Shown: in pieces, positions 15,586 to 25,228 of the stretch
How the letters are laid out: each line of letters opens with the position of its first letter
How positions within the stretch are numbered: the first letter of the stretch is position 1
DNA from: Paenibacillus sp. FSL R10-2734
GTDB lineage: Bacteria; Bacillota; Bacilli; Paenibacillales; Paenibacillaceae
Direction of reading: 5' to 3'
Assembly: GCF_037963865.1 (NCBI RefSeq)
Contig: NZ_CP150170.1
Location: forward strand, 3,100,001 to 3,164,000
Length of the DNA stretch: 64,000 bases
Notes under the pieces: generated by a model
Database searches by the model: none
What the model saw: the letters and a program-made list of their open reading frames with translations, nothing else
Told to the model about the DNA's origin: nothing
Program-made: the position numbers and the translations under genes

Positions 15586-17415
15586 TCATAGATGTGAATG
15601 TAATTGAAGTAACTCATTTTCACTATTGTCAGCTGCTTCTGATGATTTAAATTGAATGTTATATAATTGTGAGTAGAGCCCATTCATTTCTAATAAAGAG
15701 TCATGTGTGCCTTCCTCAACAATCGAACCCTGATCTAATACGATAATTCTAGAGGCTTCACGTATGGTGGATAGTCTATGTGCAATAACCAATGTAGTTC
15801 GATTCTTCATTAACAAATCAAGTGATTGCTGAATCATTCGCTCAGATTCGTTATCGAGTGCGGAAGTGGCTTCATCTAGAAGAAGGAGTGGAGCATCACG
15901 AAGAAAAGCTCTGGCAATGGCTATGCGTTGTCTTTGTCCACCAGATAAAGTCGATCCATGTTCACCTAGGACAGTTTCATAACCATTAGGCATCTTCGTA
16001 ATAAACTCTTCTGCACCTGCGAGGCGAGCGGCTTCTCGGATATCCTCTTCGCTAGCTGTACTAGAACTGAAAGCGATATTGTCTCTTATAGTTCCTGAGA
16101 ACAAATAAGGAGTTTGGGGAACATAGGTAATCATTGCACGTGCTTCTTCAAGCTGATCATGAACAGACTTTCCATAAACCGAAATGCTTCCTGCAGTAGG
16201 CTCATAAAGTCCATTACATAATCGAACGAGCGTCGTCTTCCCTGACCCACTTGGCCCGACAACAGCGATAGTCTCTCCATGTTGTATATGAATATTAAGC
16301 CCCTTAAATAGTGAAGCTGTATTATCATTTTTACTCGAATAGTTGTAGTGGACATCCTTTATTTGTAATGCAGCCACCTCTACAAAAGCTAATGGTGAAG
16401 AGCAGGATTCTGGTAAAGGATGATTAGCCCCTTCATCCGGTGTATCGAGTATTTCGAATACGCGGTCAGCCGCACCTAAAGCTTCCTGTACACCTCCCCA
16501 TGTTTGTGACATATGGACAAAGGGCCATTGGACCCTACCCATCAGAATAATAAAAGCGAGAACTTCACCTGCTGATGTTCCGCCACTTAGCGCTGATAAC
16601 GCAATTAAAGCGGCGCATGACACCATTACAAGATTGTTGATAAACGCGGAAGATTGCCATAAGAGACCATTCAAAAGTGATTTTCGCAGCTGCATTCTTC
16701 TTAACTTCTCACGTTCTAACGCATATTTGTTTAAGAGAGTTTCTTCAAGGGAAAAGGCTCTGACGACCTTCATTCCTTGAAGGGTTTCCTGTAAAACTCC
16801 TCGTAATTCCGCCTCTTTTGCATTTATTTGAGTAGATAATTTACGTAATCTGCGATCAAAGAATCGTCCAGAAAGAAAAACAAGAGGGCCTGATCCAAGA
16901 GCTAGCAAAGCGATCCAGACATCCATTTTGGCCAAATATAGAAAGGAAATGAAACACAGAAGAAGATTATAGCCTAAATCATATACAATGCTGTTTATCA
17001 TCCCCATGGCCATGCTTGCATCCTTAGTGTTACGCGAAGTCAAATCACCCGAATGCATGGACTGAAGGTAACGGAAAGGAATTCGGTGACTTTTGTCAAA
17101 CAGCTTCGCACGAATATCCCAAGCCATCCGACTCTGTAAGACGAAGCGGAAGTAATGCTGCAGCATAAGACAGCAGATAATGATGACACAAGCAATGGCA
17201 CAGATTACAGTTACACGAGTTAATGCATCCATATTGGCGTTGTTGATCGTATCAATAAATACTTGCTGGATGGCTGCAAATCCTATGTCCATAACAAGCT
17301 TAGCAGTGAGCAGGAATACAGCGACAATAAACCCAATTCGATAAGGGCTAGCATAAGACATCAAACGACGCAGAGCATACCCAAGTTTAAGTGGTTTGGA
17401 TTCTATCTCATTCAT
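15586..17415 (-). CDS. ABC exporter half-transporter, second subunit
   Basis: A 609-residue type IV exporter half. There are six membrane helices in residues 1-320, with the LTSRNTKDASMAMGMINS and LQETLQGMKVVRAFSLEE coupling segments. The nucleotide-binding domain has Walker A GPSGSGKTT, a Q-loop in YVPQTPYLF, signature LSGGQRQR, Walker B LLLLDEATSALD and the H-loop His in VIAHRLST. All catalytic residues are intact. The start overlaps the end of the upstream ABC gene by 4 bp, so the two form a heterodimer translated together. The cargo (drug, peptide or lipid) is unknown. Confidence 0.92.
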   Translation of the reverse strand: MNEIESKPLKLGYALRRLMSYASPYRIGFIVAVFLLTAKLVMDIGFAAIQQVFIDTINNANMDALTRVTVICAIACVIIICCLMLQHYFRFVLQSRMAWDIRAKLFDKSHRIPFRYLQSMHSGDLTSRNTKDASMAMGMINSIVYDLGYNLLLCFISFLYLAKMDVWIALLALGSGPLVFLSGRFFDRRLRKLSTQINAKEAELRGVLQETLQGMKVVRAFSLEETLLNKYALEREKLRRMQLRKSLLNGLLWQSSAFINNLVMVSCAALIALSALSGGTSAGEVLAFIILMGRVQWPFVHMSQTWGGVQEALGAADRVFEILDTPDEGANHPLPESCSSPLAFVEVAALQIKDVHYNYSSKNDNTASLFKGLNIHIQHGETIAVVGPSGSGKTTLVRLCNGLYEPTAGSISVYGKSVHDQLEEARAMITYVPQTPYLFSGTIRDNIAFSSSTASEEDIREAARLAGAEEFITKMPNGYETVLGEHGSTLSGGQRQRIAIARAFLRDAPLLLLDEATSALDNESERMIQQSLDLLMKNRTTLVIAHRLSTIREASRIIVLDQGSIVEEGTHDSLLEMNGLYSQLYNIQFKSSEAADNSENELLQLHSHL

Positions 17416-19253
17416 ATCTCTTCCTCCTTGACCAGAGTAGAAATATTAACCTTTTTCATTGATGCCTCAACCATGTTGAAATACTGTCCTTTTAAAGCCA
17501 TTAACTCCAAATGATTTCCAGCTTCAACAATAGAACCCGCTTCCATGTAATAAATGTGATCTGCATTTCTGATGGTGGATAATCTATGCGCGATAACAAC
17601 CGTTGTACGATCATGCATAAGTTCTTGCAGGGCTTGCCTGATAATTTCCTCATTATGGCTATCAAGGGCAGCTGTTGGTTCATCAAGAAGGAGAAGCTTA
17701 GGCGCTCGGACAAACGCTCTGGCAATGGATAGCCGCTGCCGCTCGCCTCCAGATAATGTATGGCCTCGTTCTCCGATGGGAGTCTGATATTGTTGTGGGG
17801 TGCTCATTATAAATTCGTGTATCCCCGCACTTTTTGCTGCACGAATTATTTCTTCGTGGGTTGCATCAGGTCTTCCCCATGCAATATTTTCAAAGAGGGT
17901 TCCTGTGAAAAGATAGGGCTCTTGAGATACAAAGGCCAAATGATTACGCCAAGTCCGAGGAGGTATGCTGCTTAACGGCAACTCTCCAGACTGGATGATA
18001 CCTTCATTAGGTTCATAGGTTGCGAGTATTAGTTGAAGAAGGGTGCTTTTTCCACTGCCGCTAGGGCCTGCAAAAGCGGTTACCTTACCTGGTTCTATGG
18101 TTAGATTAACGTTAGTTAGTACTTGATCATCACCATAAAAAAAACCAACATTCTTAAAAGTGATAGGGGATAAGCCACTAATTGCTTGGTGGATATTCTT
18201 CGGCATTACTTGATGAGAATCTTCTTTGTTAATTTCACGACTTTCGCCTTCTTCTTGTAAATCAAGAACCTCAAACAATCGCTTACCTTGCGCCAGCGAG
18301 GCTTGTAATTCAGTCCACAGATTAGCTAGCTTTGATACAGGATTTGTAATTTGCTCGAAACAAATAAGAAACGCTGCCACTGCACCCACATCCAATCTCC
18401 CTTGGATAACTAGGTATCCGCCATAGGAGAGAACATACAGCAATCCACCAAGGATAACGGCAAAGGGCATATTATAGCCGACTGCTTCTAAGCGTGAGAC
18501 AGGTAAATGAATGTTGAAGTATTGCCTAACACGCTGTGTGAATTGATTGTGAAGCTTGGGAGCAAGGGAGAAGGCCCGAACAACCTCAGAACCCTGTACT
18601 GTATCTTGAATAAACATTTGCTGAGCAGTTTCAATTTGCTGTCTTTGCTCGTGCTTGGAACGTAGGCGGGAAGTGAAGGGAAGCATCACGAGTGGAACTA
18701 GCGAGCAAATTAATATAGTTCCCAAGGTTAAGGCATATTGAAGTGAGAGCAGATAAGTTAGCAGAAATGTTATTTGCATCAAATTACTGAATAGTTCGAT
18801 AGTCTTCTGATTGATGCCTTGCTGAGCTGCAGGGGCAGAATCATTGATACGACTAATGAGATCGGCAGAATGATAACGGTCTAAATCTTTCATCTTTACG
18901 TTTAATAATCTACCTAGAAGAGATACCTGAAGCTTAGAGGTCGACTTGAACTCAAGTACACCTGATAAGTAAGTCAGTAAGAAGCTGGCTAAAGCATCTA
19001 CAATAACGATTACTAGTGCAAAGATGGCGCCAGACATCAAAAAGGACATGTTCTGATTCGTAGCAGCGTTGATTATACGTCGTAAAGATTCGGCTATCCC
19101 TACAGTTGCTAGAGAAACGACGGCTGCTAAGAGACACAATATGAGGTACCAGCCTAAATAGGGTTTTCCAAGTTTGATTAAACGCATAAAAGTGTTAGAA
19201 ACTACTTTGGATTTTTTAATGGAGTCTGCTTCTATGTTTGTAGATCCATTCAA
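17412..19253 (-). CDS. ABC exporter half-transporter, first subunit
   Basis: A 613-residue half-transporter with six helices, coupling helices near DLISRINDSAPAAQQGIN and QDTVQGSEVVRAFSLAP, and an NBD. The NBD has Walker A GPSGSGKS, Q-loop FVSQEPYLF, signature LSGGERQR, Walker B LLLLDEPTAALD and H-loop VIAHRLST. Both NBDs in this pair look catalytically competent, unlike BmrCD/TM287-288-type pairs where one site is degenerate. It is the middle gene of a three-gene operon: the regulator 43 bp upstream and the partner overlapping by 4 bp downstream. Confidence 0.92.
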   Translation of the reverse strand: MNGSTNIEADSIKKSKVVSNTFMRLIKLGKPYLGWYLILCLLAAVVSLATVGIAESLRRIINAATNQNMSFLMSGAIFALVIVIVDALASFLLTYLSGVLEFKSTSKLQVSLLGRLLNVKMKDLDRYHSADLISRINDSAPAAQQGINQKTIELFSNLMQITFLLTYLLSLQYALTLGTILICSLVPLVMLPFTSRLRSKHEQRQQIETAQQMFIQDTVQGSEVVRAFSLAPKLHNQFTQRVRQYFNIHLPVSRLEAVGYNMPFAVILGGLLYVLSYGGYLVIQGRLDVGAVAAFLICFEQITNPVSKLANLWTELQASLAQGKRLFEVLDLQEEGESREINKEDSHQVMPKNIHQAISGLSPITFKNVGFFYGDDQVLTNVNLTIEPGKVTAFAGPSGSGKSTLLQLILATYEPNEGIIQSGELPLSSIPPRTWRNHLAFVSQEPYLFTGTLFENIAWGRPDATHEEIIRAAKSAGIHEFIMSTPQQYQTPIGERGHTLSGGERQRLSIARAFVRAPKLLLLDEPTAALDSHNEEIIRQALQELMHDRTTVVIAHRLSTIRNADHIYYMEAGSIVEAGNHLELMALKGQYFNMVEASMKKVNISTLVKEEEI

Positions 19254-19295
19254 TGTAGACCCTCCCCACTATAGTTTGAATTTGCTGTGGTTCAC

Positions 19296-20423
19296 TTAAA
19301 AGATGGAAGGCTCCTCATCCAACATGACTTTTGTGGTGGTGGCAAGTAATTCTCTCAATTTATCCATCCGAAGATGGTAATATAATCGATGATCCGTTCT
19401 TTTTAATTCGATAAGGTCTAAAAAGAATAAGAAGTTGGCATGATAAGTTACTGCCGCGGGCGTAATGCCAAGTGCTGATGCAATTTCTTGTCCATAGTGA
19501 GGGCGATTCCTTAAGAGCAGCAAGAAGTCTAAACGTCGTTTATCCGAGAATGCTTTTAAAAAAAGTTCGGTTTTCTCTCGATCAGCAGCAGGTCCAAATA
19601 CATGATCATTAAAAATGCCGAATATAACCCATGCGATACGAGTACTTCCTGCGTATAAGGAAAGAACATGATTCCCAACTTGTGAGAAGAAGCTGACATG
19701 AAAAGTAGTGGGAACATCATAAACTGCAGGTTCATTTTTGTTGATATCACGAATGAATCTTTCAGGATTAGCTAGGAATAGTCCTTCATAACGCTGCGAG
19801 GCGTGTTCAGACTCTCTTCTTAACTCCACTTTCCAAAGTGAAAAGACATCCTTATAGAACTGGTTTAAGAGCTGCAAATAACGTAGCTTGGTTTCTTCTG
19901 GATAAGCAAGACACTCTAGCAATGGCCCCTGCGCTTCAATTACCTCAAGCTGTGGTTTTGTTCTTCCAACAAGCTCAGCCATTAAACGGGTATCCTTTTT
20001 GACGATTTCCCAATCGTTTCCGTTTAGGAGCTCATCTAATTTATCGTAATACACGCCATATACCATTTCAGCGACTACTTTTTCTGCAGGACTCTTTTCC
20101 AGTCGAGTGATCCAGGCTTCCGCAGTTTGTGGTTCTGAACACGTACAAATGGATTCATAGAAAGCAAAGTCGAGCGCTTTATGAAAAAAGTTGTACTGGA
20201 AAAAAAACTGAAGCTCTCGGTAGGTGTGAGGTGACAACTGTGACCGTGCATCTTCATGATAAGACAACGCTCGAGAGTCCATTTCTAACTTATAGTCCTC
20301 TGCTACCTTAAGCATTTGCTCTTCACAAGCGATCATTCCCATTGAAACAATGAATTCTAAAGCTTCGTTGTACGCAAATTTTATGTTCGATAGTAAGGTA
20401 TCCTTCATGTTATCTTCCATCAT
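19296..20423 (-). CDS. ArsR-like winged-helix regulator with large N-terminal domain
   Basis: A 375-residue protein. The C-terminal 90 residues are an ArsR-type winged helix (FLKAFSDKRRLDFLLLLRNRPHYGQEIASALGITPAAVTYHANFLFFLDLIEL, about 277-330). The N-terminal 270 residues are mostly helical and not a family I recognise; they are candidates for ligand sensing. It is the first gene of the operon with the two ABC exporter halves, so it probably controls their expression and perhaps its own. A start a few codons downstream (MEDN or MKDT) is possible. Confidence 0.8.
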   Translation of the reverse strand: MMEDNMKDTLLSNIKFAYNEALEFIVSMGMIACEEQMLKVAEDYKLEMDSRALSYHEDARSQLSPHTYRELQFFFQYNFFHKALDFAFYESICTCSEPQTAEAWITRLEKSPAEKVVAEMVYGVYYDKLDELLNGNDWEIVKKDTRLMAELVGRTKPQLEVIEAQGPLLECLAYPEETKLRYLQLLNQFYKDVFSLWKVELRRESEHASQRYEGLFLANPERFIRDINKNEPAVYDVPTTFHVSFFSQVGNHVLSLYAGSTRIAWVIFGIFNDHVFGPAADREKTELFLKAFSDKRRLDFLLLLRNRPHYGQEIASALGITPAAVTYHANFLFFLDLIELKRTDHRLYYHLRMDKLRELLATTTKVMLDEEPSIF

Positions 20424-20751
20424 GGCCTCCGATATTTCTTGATATAAAATTTAAATGTTGGGACAATACTAACAATATTTAATGAATACTTAATGTTAAA
20501 ATAAACCATATATCTTCTTTTGTAAAGGAATATTTTACAATTCGTACTAACCTTGGGATTCAGTTGTCGGGCATCATTTTTCTTGGAATTAATTTCGGAA
20601 ATTAATAATGCATTTATGGTAAACTATGGATGACGGTTGAGAAACTGATTGCTGCACCACTTAAACTGGTTGTAAAAGAATAAATAAACGGTTAAAGAAA
20701 AACACTGCATCCGCCAAATTGGTGAATGCAGTGTTTTTGGTATATAGAGGC
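20424..20751. other. Intergenic region upstream of the ABC operon, with an LTA-synthase terminator
   Basis: This gap carries the AT-rich promoter region of the regulator/ABC operon (20424-20600) and a terminator hairpin at 20698-20738. In between I see no ORF with a ribosome binding site and no repeat. Confidence 0.5.
20698..20738 (-). terminator. Intrinsic terminator of the LTA-synthase-like gene
   Basis: AAAAACACTGCAT (20698-20710) pairs with ATGCAGTGTTTTT (20726-20738), with an inner CCA/TGG pairing. On the minus strand the stem is followed by T-rich sequence just past the stop codon. The A-tract on the other side makes it potentially bidirectional. Confidence 0.85.
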
Positions 20752-22620
20752 TTATTTTTCTTCAATCACTCTATCCGGTAACTGTGTTACATAACTATCT
20801 GACAGATGGAGAAGCTCTAACGCGCGATCGAACTCATCCTCTGTAGTATGTTGCGTGTGGTTGCCATCACCAGATAAGGTATAATGCTGACCATCCTCGA
20901 AGCCACTGCCGGATAGGAAGAGCTCTTCGTTATTTACGAAAGAACCTGTCGGTAGATAATAACGCTGAGGGAGCAGGTTATAAGTTGATTGATTCAATAG
21001 ATCCTGACCGAAATGAATATGGTCCGCAAGAGATACTCCAAGTAAATTAGATACTGTCGGCAAAATATCCACTTGTCCGCCTAGCTGTTCTTTTACACTT
21101 GGCGTTGTAATTCCCGTCGCGGATAGGATCAACGGAATATTAATTAATTCGCGCTCCGTATATTCATGACCAAGGATCTCCTTTAATAAGATGTGATCAT
21201 TCTCTTTTAGAGAGAAGATAGGAAGTCCGCGGTGATCTCCATACAACGCTATCAAGCTGTTATCCCATACACCATTTTGTTTGAGTTCATCGATAAACAG
21301 TCCAAGTGCATAGTCAGCATAATTCTGAGCACGAATATAATCTCCGACTAACGTTCCTTCGAATCGTTCTGGAAGGGTCATTTTGTATTTATCCTCAGGG
21401 ATCGAGAACGGATTATGAGCTGACATCGAAATTACATGTGAGTAGAAAGGCTGATTATTCAGATCCATTCTTGCAAGTTCTGCAGCTGTTTTCTCATACA
21501 ATACTTCATCAGAAGCTCCATAAAATACAGTGTCCTCTTCACTAAAGTAAGACTTATCGTAATATCGATTAAATCCTAAAGCACTATAAAGCTCACCACG
21601 GTTCCAAAAGTCGACTGCATTCGTATGGAATGTTGCCGTATCATAACCTTGTGCTTGGAGTAGCTTAGGTAAGCTTGGAAGCTCTTTAGGCGCATACATT
21701 TGAGTGGCTGGACCATCAGGTGGAACGTAAAAAGAAGTATTTACAATAAACTCGGCGTCAGAAGTATTTCCTTGTCCAACTTGCTGGTAGAAACGCGGAA
21801 AGTAGTAGCTGCTAGCCGCAAGCTTGTTCATATTCGGTGTAATTTCTACTCCATCAATCTTAAGATTGATTAAGAAGTTCTGGAAAGATTCCATTTGAAG
21901 AATGATCAGATTCTTTCCTTTGGCGGCTCCAAATAAAACCGGATCAGAGGTAGCTTGAATCCCTTTGGTTGCATTAATCGCTGATTGGGTAATCTCAGAG
22001 ACGTCAATTTGTTCTTCCTCTTGATTAGCTAGCAGAGAGTAAGCTTCATAATTAAGAATGCCCATTTGCTCCGCTTTAACTGTTTCGTTCATACTGGCTC
22101 GGTTAGGAAAAATATTCATTGCGCAAATGACGATGGAAATACAGAACAAGATCGCAACCGCTTTCCGGTTACTTTTACGCGACATGGCTTTTTTCCAATT
22201 AAGTGCCTTTTGTTTTCTAAACATGACCAAACCAATGACAATGATATCCACGAAAATAAGCATATATTGCGGACGCATGACCGAGAAAATACTTTTCTTA
22301 ACGGCTCCGACTTGTTTAACCTGATCTAATACTTGCGAAGTAGCAATGATGCCAAAATGATTATGATATACAATGAGTGAGAAAAATAGTGTAGTGATCA
22401 ACACATTGACTAGCATGTAGATGGCAATTTTTTGTTTGGTTGCGAACCATTCAATCAAGCAAAAGACTAGAAGCACAAAAGGGATTTCTTTAAGCCATGT
22501 GGTCCACGTAGGCCCGTCTTCAAATAGAAAATACCAGGCAAAGTAACTTTTTACTAGCATAATGAGAGAGAAAAATAATAGCGATCTTTTACTAAGTGTA
22601 CGAGGTTCTTTAACCGGCAT
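20752..22620 (-). CDS. LTA synthase family protein (membrane sulfatase-fold)
   Basis: A 622-residue protein with five N-terminal membrane helices (about residues 12-175) and an extracellular sulfatase-fold domain. GNTSDAEF near residue 286 supplies the catalytic Thr nucleophile. NLIILQMESFQNF (metal Glu), DHRGLP near 450 and SAHNPF complete the active site expected for glycerol-phosphate transfer from phosphatidylglycerol. This is the LtaS/YfnI/YvgJ architecture: lipoteichoic acid chain synthesis or primer formation at the outer membrane leaflet. Which paralogue role it plays cannot be told. It is monocistronic. Confidence 0.9.
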   Translation of the reverse strand: MPVKEPRTLSKRSLLFFSLIMLVKSYFAWYFLFEDGPTWTTWLKEIPFVLLVFCLIEWFATKQKIAIYMLVNVLITTLFFSLIVYHNHFGIIATSQVLDQVKQVGAVKKSIFSVMRPQYMLIFVDIIVIGLVMFRKQKALNWKKAMSRKSNRKAVAILFCISIVICAMNIFPNRASMNETVKAEQMGILNYEAYSLLANQEEEQIDVSEITQSAINATKGIQATSDPVLFGAAKGKNLIILQMESFQNFLINLKIDGVEITPNMNKLAASSYYFPRFYQQVGQGNTSDAEFIVNTSFYVPPDGPATQMYAPKELPSLPKLLQAQGYDTATFHTNAVDFWNRGELYSALGFNRYYDKSYFSEEDTVFYGASDEVLYEKTAAELARMDLNNQPFYSHVISMSAHNPFSIPEDKYKMTLPERFEGTLVGDYIRAQNYADYALGLFIDELKQNGVWDNSLIALYGDHRGLPIFSLKENDHILLKEILGHEYTERELINIPLILSATGITTPSVKEQLGGQVDILPTVSNLLGVSLADHIHFGQDLLNQSTYNLLPQRYYLPTGSFVNNEELFLSGSGFEDGQHYTLSGDGNHTQHTTEDEFDRALELLHLSDSYVTQLPDRVIEEK

Positions 22621-22828
22621 CTCTTATGCCCATCCTTTTCTTTTAGATTAGTTCATTCTATTACATTGAAGTGTTTAAAATCAACTAGATTGGGGTATGG
22701 AAGAGACTTATTTTCCTTAATATTACATTTAGGTGAATGAAGCCATACCTATTATAAATAAAAATATTTTTAAGGGAAATGAACTTTTTAAGGTACTCCT
22801 AACTCTTATAGGGGAGAGAGGTGAAGGT

Positions 22829-23377
22829 ATGGATGTCGCTCGATGGGTGAAAAAAGCCAAAAAGGGAAATAAAGAAGCATTGCTTCAATTAATTATGTCT
22901 GAAAAAGATGTTTATTATAGGCTTGCGTTCAGCTATATGCGAAATGCTCATGATGCTATGGATGCCATGGAGGAAATGATCGTCACTGTATACGAAAAGA
23001 TCGATCAGCTTAAGAAGGAAGAGGCTTTTTATAGCTGGAGTAAGACGATTTTGGTAAATGGCTGTAAAAAGCTACTTCATAAGCGAAACAAGCTGGTGTT
23101 GTTAGAGGATTGGAGTACAACTGAAGTGAGGGAATTAGGCCAAGCCGTGAATAGTGATCCTTACCACACAAGTGAGCAACAAATTGATATAAAGGCCTTA
23201 TTATTACACATAAATGAGCATCAACGAGAGGCGATTCAGTTAAAATATTTTCATGATCTTGATTATCAAACGATAGCTGACATTACTGAGGTTTCAATCG
23301 GAACTGTTAAATCCAGAATATACCATGGGTTGCAAAAGCTAAAAGATCATTACAGAGGTGATGTTGATGAACAATAA
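22829..23377 (+). CDS. ECF-type RNA polymerase sigma factor
   Basis: A 182-residue sigma-70 family factor. Region 2 is YRLAFSYMRNAHDAMDAMEEMIVTVYEKI; region 4 is HQREAIQLKYFHDLDYQTIADITEVSIGTVKSRIYHGLQKL. The ATG at 22829 is chosen because GGGGAGAGAGGTGAAGG precedes it. The frame is open for another 96 bp upstream but that part does not look like the family. It overlaps the next gene, a DUF4179 anti-sigma candidate. The pair is typical of Bacillales envelope-stress ECF units. No clear autoregulatory ECF promoter was recognised. Confidence 0.9.
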   Translation: MDVARWVKKAKKGNKEALLQLIMSEKDVYYRLAFSYMRNAHDAMDAMEEMIVTVYEKIDQLKKEEAFYSWSKTILVNGCKKLLHKRNKLVLLEDWSTTEVRELGQAVNSDPYHTSEQQIDIKALLLHINEHQREAIQLKYFHDLDYQTIADITEVSIGTVKSRIYHGLQKLKDHYRGDVDEQ

Positions 23378-24665
23378 CATTGAGCAACGGTTAGCTGATG
23401 AGAAGACGCGCATGGAGTCCATTACCGCACCTGAAGAATTAGAAATGAGATTAAGAAATGCTTTGAATTCGGCTCCCGCAAAAAGATCGAAAAAAATAGC
23501 ACCCATTTGGAAAATCGCAGCGGTTGTCTTATTGGTCACAGTGATTTCTGGACAAAACTACAATGCTTTTGCTTATTATGGCAAGCAGCTTTTTGGCTTT
23601 GATGAATTGCTTCAAGGCACAACTTTACAACAGTTAAATAATAAAGGTATGGGACAAAACGTCAACAAGAAGATTACGCTACTAGACGGGACGGATCTTA
23701 CCATTAACGGAATTATGGCGGACGCCAATCAATTCATTATGTATTACACTTTAGCTAACCCAAATGGGCTAGATGACATGTCTGTGGACACTTTTAGACC
23801 CTCCCAAATAAGTGGTTTTTTAACTGATTCTAATGTAGTAAGTGGGACATCATTAATCAATGAAGATCATACGGAGATTAAAGGAACGATGTCGTTTGAC
23901 AGCGTAAATCCATTTTCAAAAAAATTAACATTACACTTTTGGCAGCAGCTAGAAGAGAATGGTCAGATGAGCGAAGGAACAGTTACGTTCCCTTATAACC
24001 CTAATGAGGCCATGCAAACTCAGATTAAACAATCGATCAATAAGAAGATTAAAGTCGACAAAGGTACGATTACCTTCAAATCGATAACAGCTACACCAAC
24101 AATGACTGTGATCAGAGGGAAATTAAATGTAGATAATTTTGATCGAGTGAATTTAGGATTACATGGCATACAATTATTGGCGAATGGAGCGCAGGTAGAA
24201 ATCTTGGGTAGTGGTAATCAAACCTCGGTAGGTGGGAGAACATTTGATATTCGTTTTGACACATTGCCGAAGGATTTACACTCACTCCAGTTAGTTGTCA
24301 AAGAGTTTGCCGGATATCAAAAGCTCGAAGAAAAGTATCCCATGAGTTTTATTAGTAATAAGCCATTTACGCTAGGGGACAAAGAATTATGGATAAAGGA
24401 AGTATCCAAGACCTCCCAAGGCATTGAAGTAACGATCGCTACAGATGATGATGTAATGCTGGACGGTGTATCTATAGAAGCTAAGGGCGTTAGCACGCCA
24501 TTAAAAACAACGATCAATCAAAAAGAGGTAAAGCAAGCGGACGGCAAACTGATGAAGGAACGTACCTTATTATTTGCTACACAAACGAAGCCTGAGTCAC
24601 TACTTATAGAAGGAATGCATTACATGAAGGAATACAATAAGATGATTGAGATTCCTGTTAATTAA
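23367..24665 (+). CDS. DUF4179-domain membrane protein, probable anti-sigma factor
   Basis: A protein of about 432 residues, starting at the third of several possible start codons (23358 GTG, 23361 ATG, 23367 ATG); AGAGGTG fits the last best. A short cytoplasmic N-terminus with a basic stretch (KRSKKIAP) leads to one membrane helix (about 50-68). A large extracellular region of beta-sandwich appearance follows. Co-translation with the overlapping ECF sigma gene indicates it holds the sigma factor at the membrane. The N-terminal zinc-binding ZAS motif is absent, as is usual for DUF4179 proteins. Confidence 0.82.
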   Translation: MNNNIEQRLADEKTRMESITAPEELEMRLRNALNSAPAKRSKKIAPIWKIAAVVLLVTVISGQNYNAFAYYGKQLFGFDELLQGTTLQQLNNKGMGQNVNKKITLLDGTDLTINGIMADANQFIMYYTLANPNGLDDMSVDTFRPSQISGFLTDSNVVSGTSLINEDHTEIKGTMSFDSVNPFSKKLTLHFWQQLEENGQMSEGTVTFPYNPNEAMQTQIKQSINKKIKVDKGTITFKSITATPTMTVIRGKLNVDNFDRVNLGLHGIQLLANGAQVEILGSGNQTSVGGRTFDIRFDTLPKDLHSLQLVVKEFAGYQKLEEKYPMSFISNKPFTLGDKELWIKEVSKTSQGIEVTIATDDDVMLDGVSIEAKGVSTPLKTTINQKEVKQADGKLMKERTLLFATQTKPESLLIEGMHYMKEYNKMIEIPVN

Positions 24666-24732
24666 AAAGAGATGTAATATCCATTTTTTATAACATATGG
24701 TAATCTGTAAGAGTGTGGGAGGAGGAGGGCTA

Positions 24733-25194
24733 ATGGATAATATAGGAGTTTATGAGGTGAGTCGTCCGTCATTAATGTCACTTCTGCTATCCATGATTTT
24801 TTCAAGTGGCATACTATTGACAAGCGTCATAAATAATACTAACAGCAAAATACTTTCATTTATTGGATATGCCTGGGTAATCTTTTGTCTGATTGTTGCA
24901 ATCGTATTGCTCTATAGGATCATTACGATTAGAAGATTCATTGAAATCAAGATTCTTCCGGACTCAATAATTGTTGGAAATAAAGAAATTGAAGCAAACC
25001 GAATTGAAAATATTTATGTGAGGGGCTATTTCAAGTCCGTAATAGGGATTAAACCTGTCGATCATAAATTTGCTCCCTATAGATTATGTTTTAGTTTTCT
25101 TGACCGAGAATACAGGGGAATGAAAGAACTAACCACATGGGCTGAACGTAATCAAGTTAAACTGTCTCAAAAAAGATTTTTGAGATGGCTCTAA
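24733..25194 (+). CDS. Two-helix membrane protein, paralogue 1
   Basis: A 153-residue protein starting at ATG 24733 behind GGAGGAGGAGGG. Two membrane segments (about 18-36 and 49-69) precede a basic cytosolic part with RIITIRRFIEIKILPDSIIVGNKEIEANRIENIYVRGYF, which resembles small PH-like YcxB/bPH domains. It ends WAERNQVKLSQKRFLRWL. The next gene is a clear tandem duplicate, with about half of the residues identical in the C-terminal region. The function is not known. Confidence 0.7.
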   Translation: MDNIGVYEVSRPSLMSLLLSMIFSSGILLTSVINNTNSKILSFIGYAWVIFCLIVAIVLLYRIITIRRFIEIKILPDSIIVGNKEIEANRIENIYVRGYFKSVIGIKPVDHKFAPYRLCFSFLDREYRGMKELTTWAERNQVKLSQKRFLRWL

Positions 25195-25228
25195 TCAGGG
25201 GCTGTGACAATAAAGGAGGGGGAATAAA

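Noticed and set aside
15586..19253. Heterodimeric ABC exporter with one degenerate ATP site
   Set aside because: Both halves have intact Walker A, signature, Walker B Glu and H-loop, so the usual BmrCD-like asymmetry is not present.
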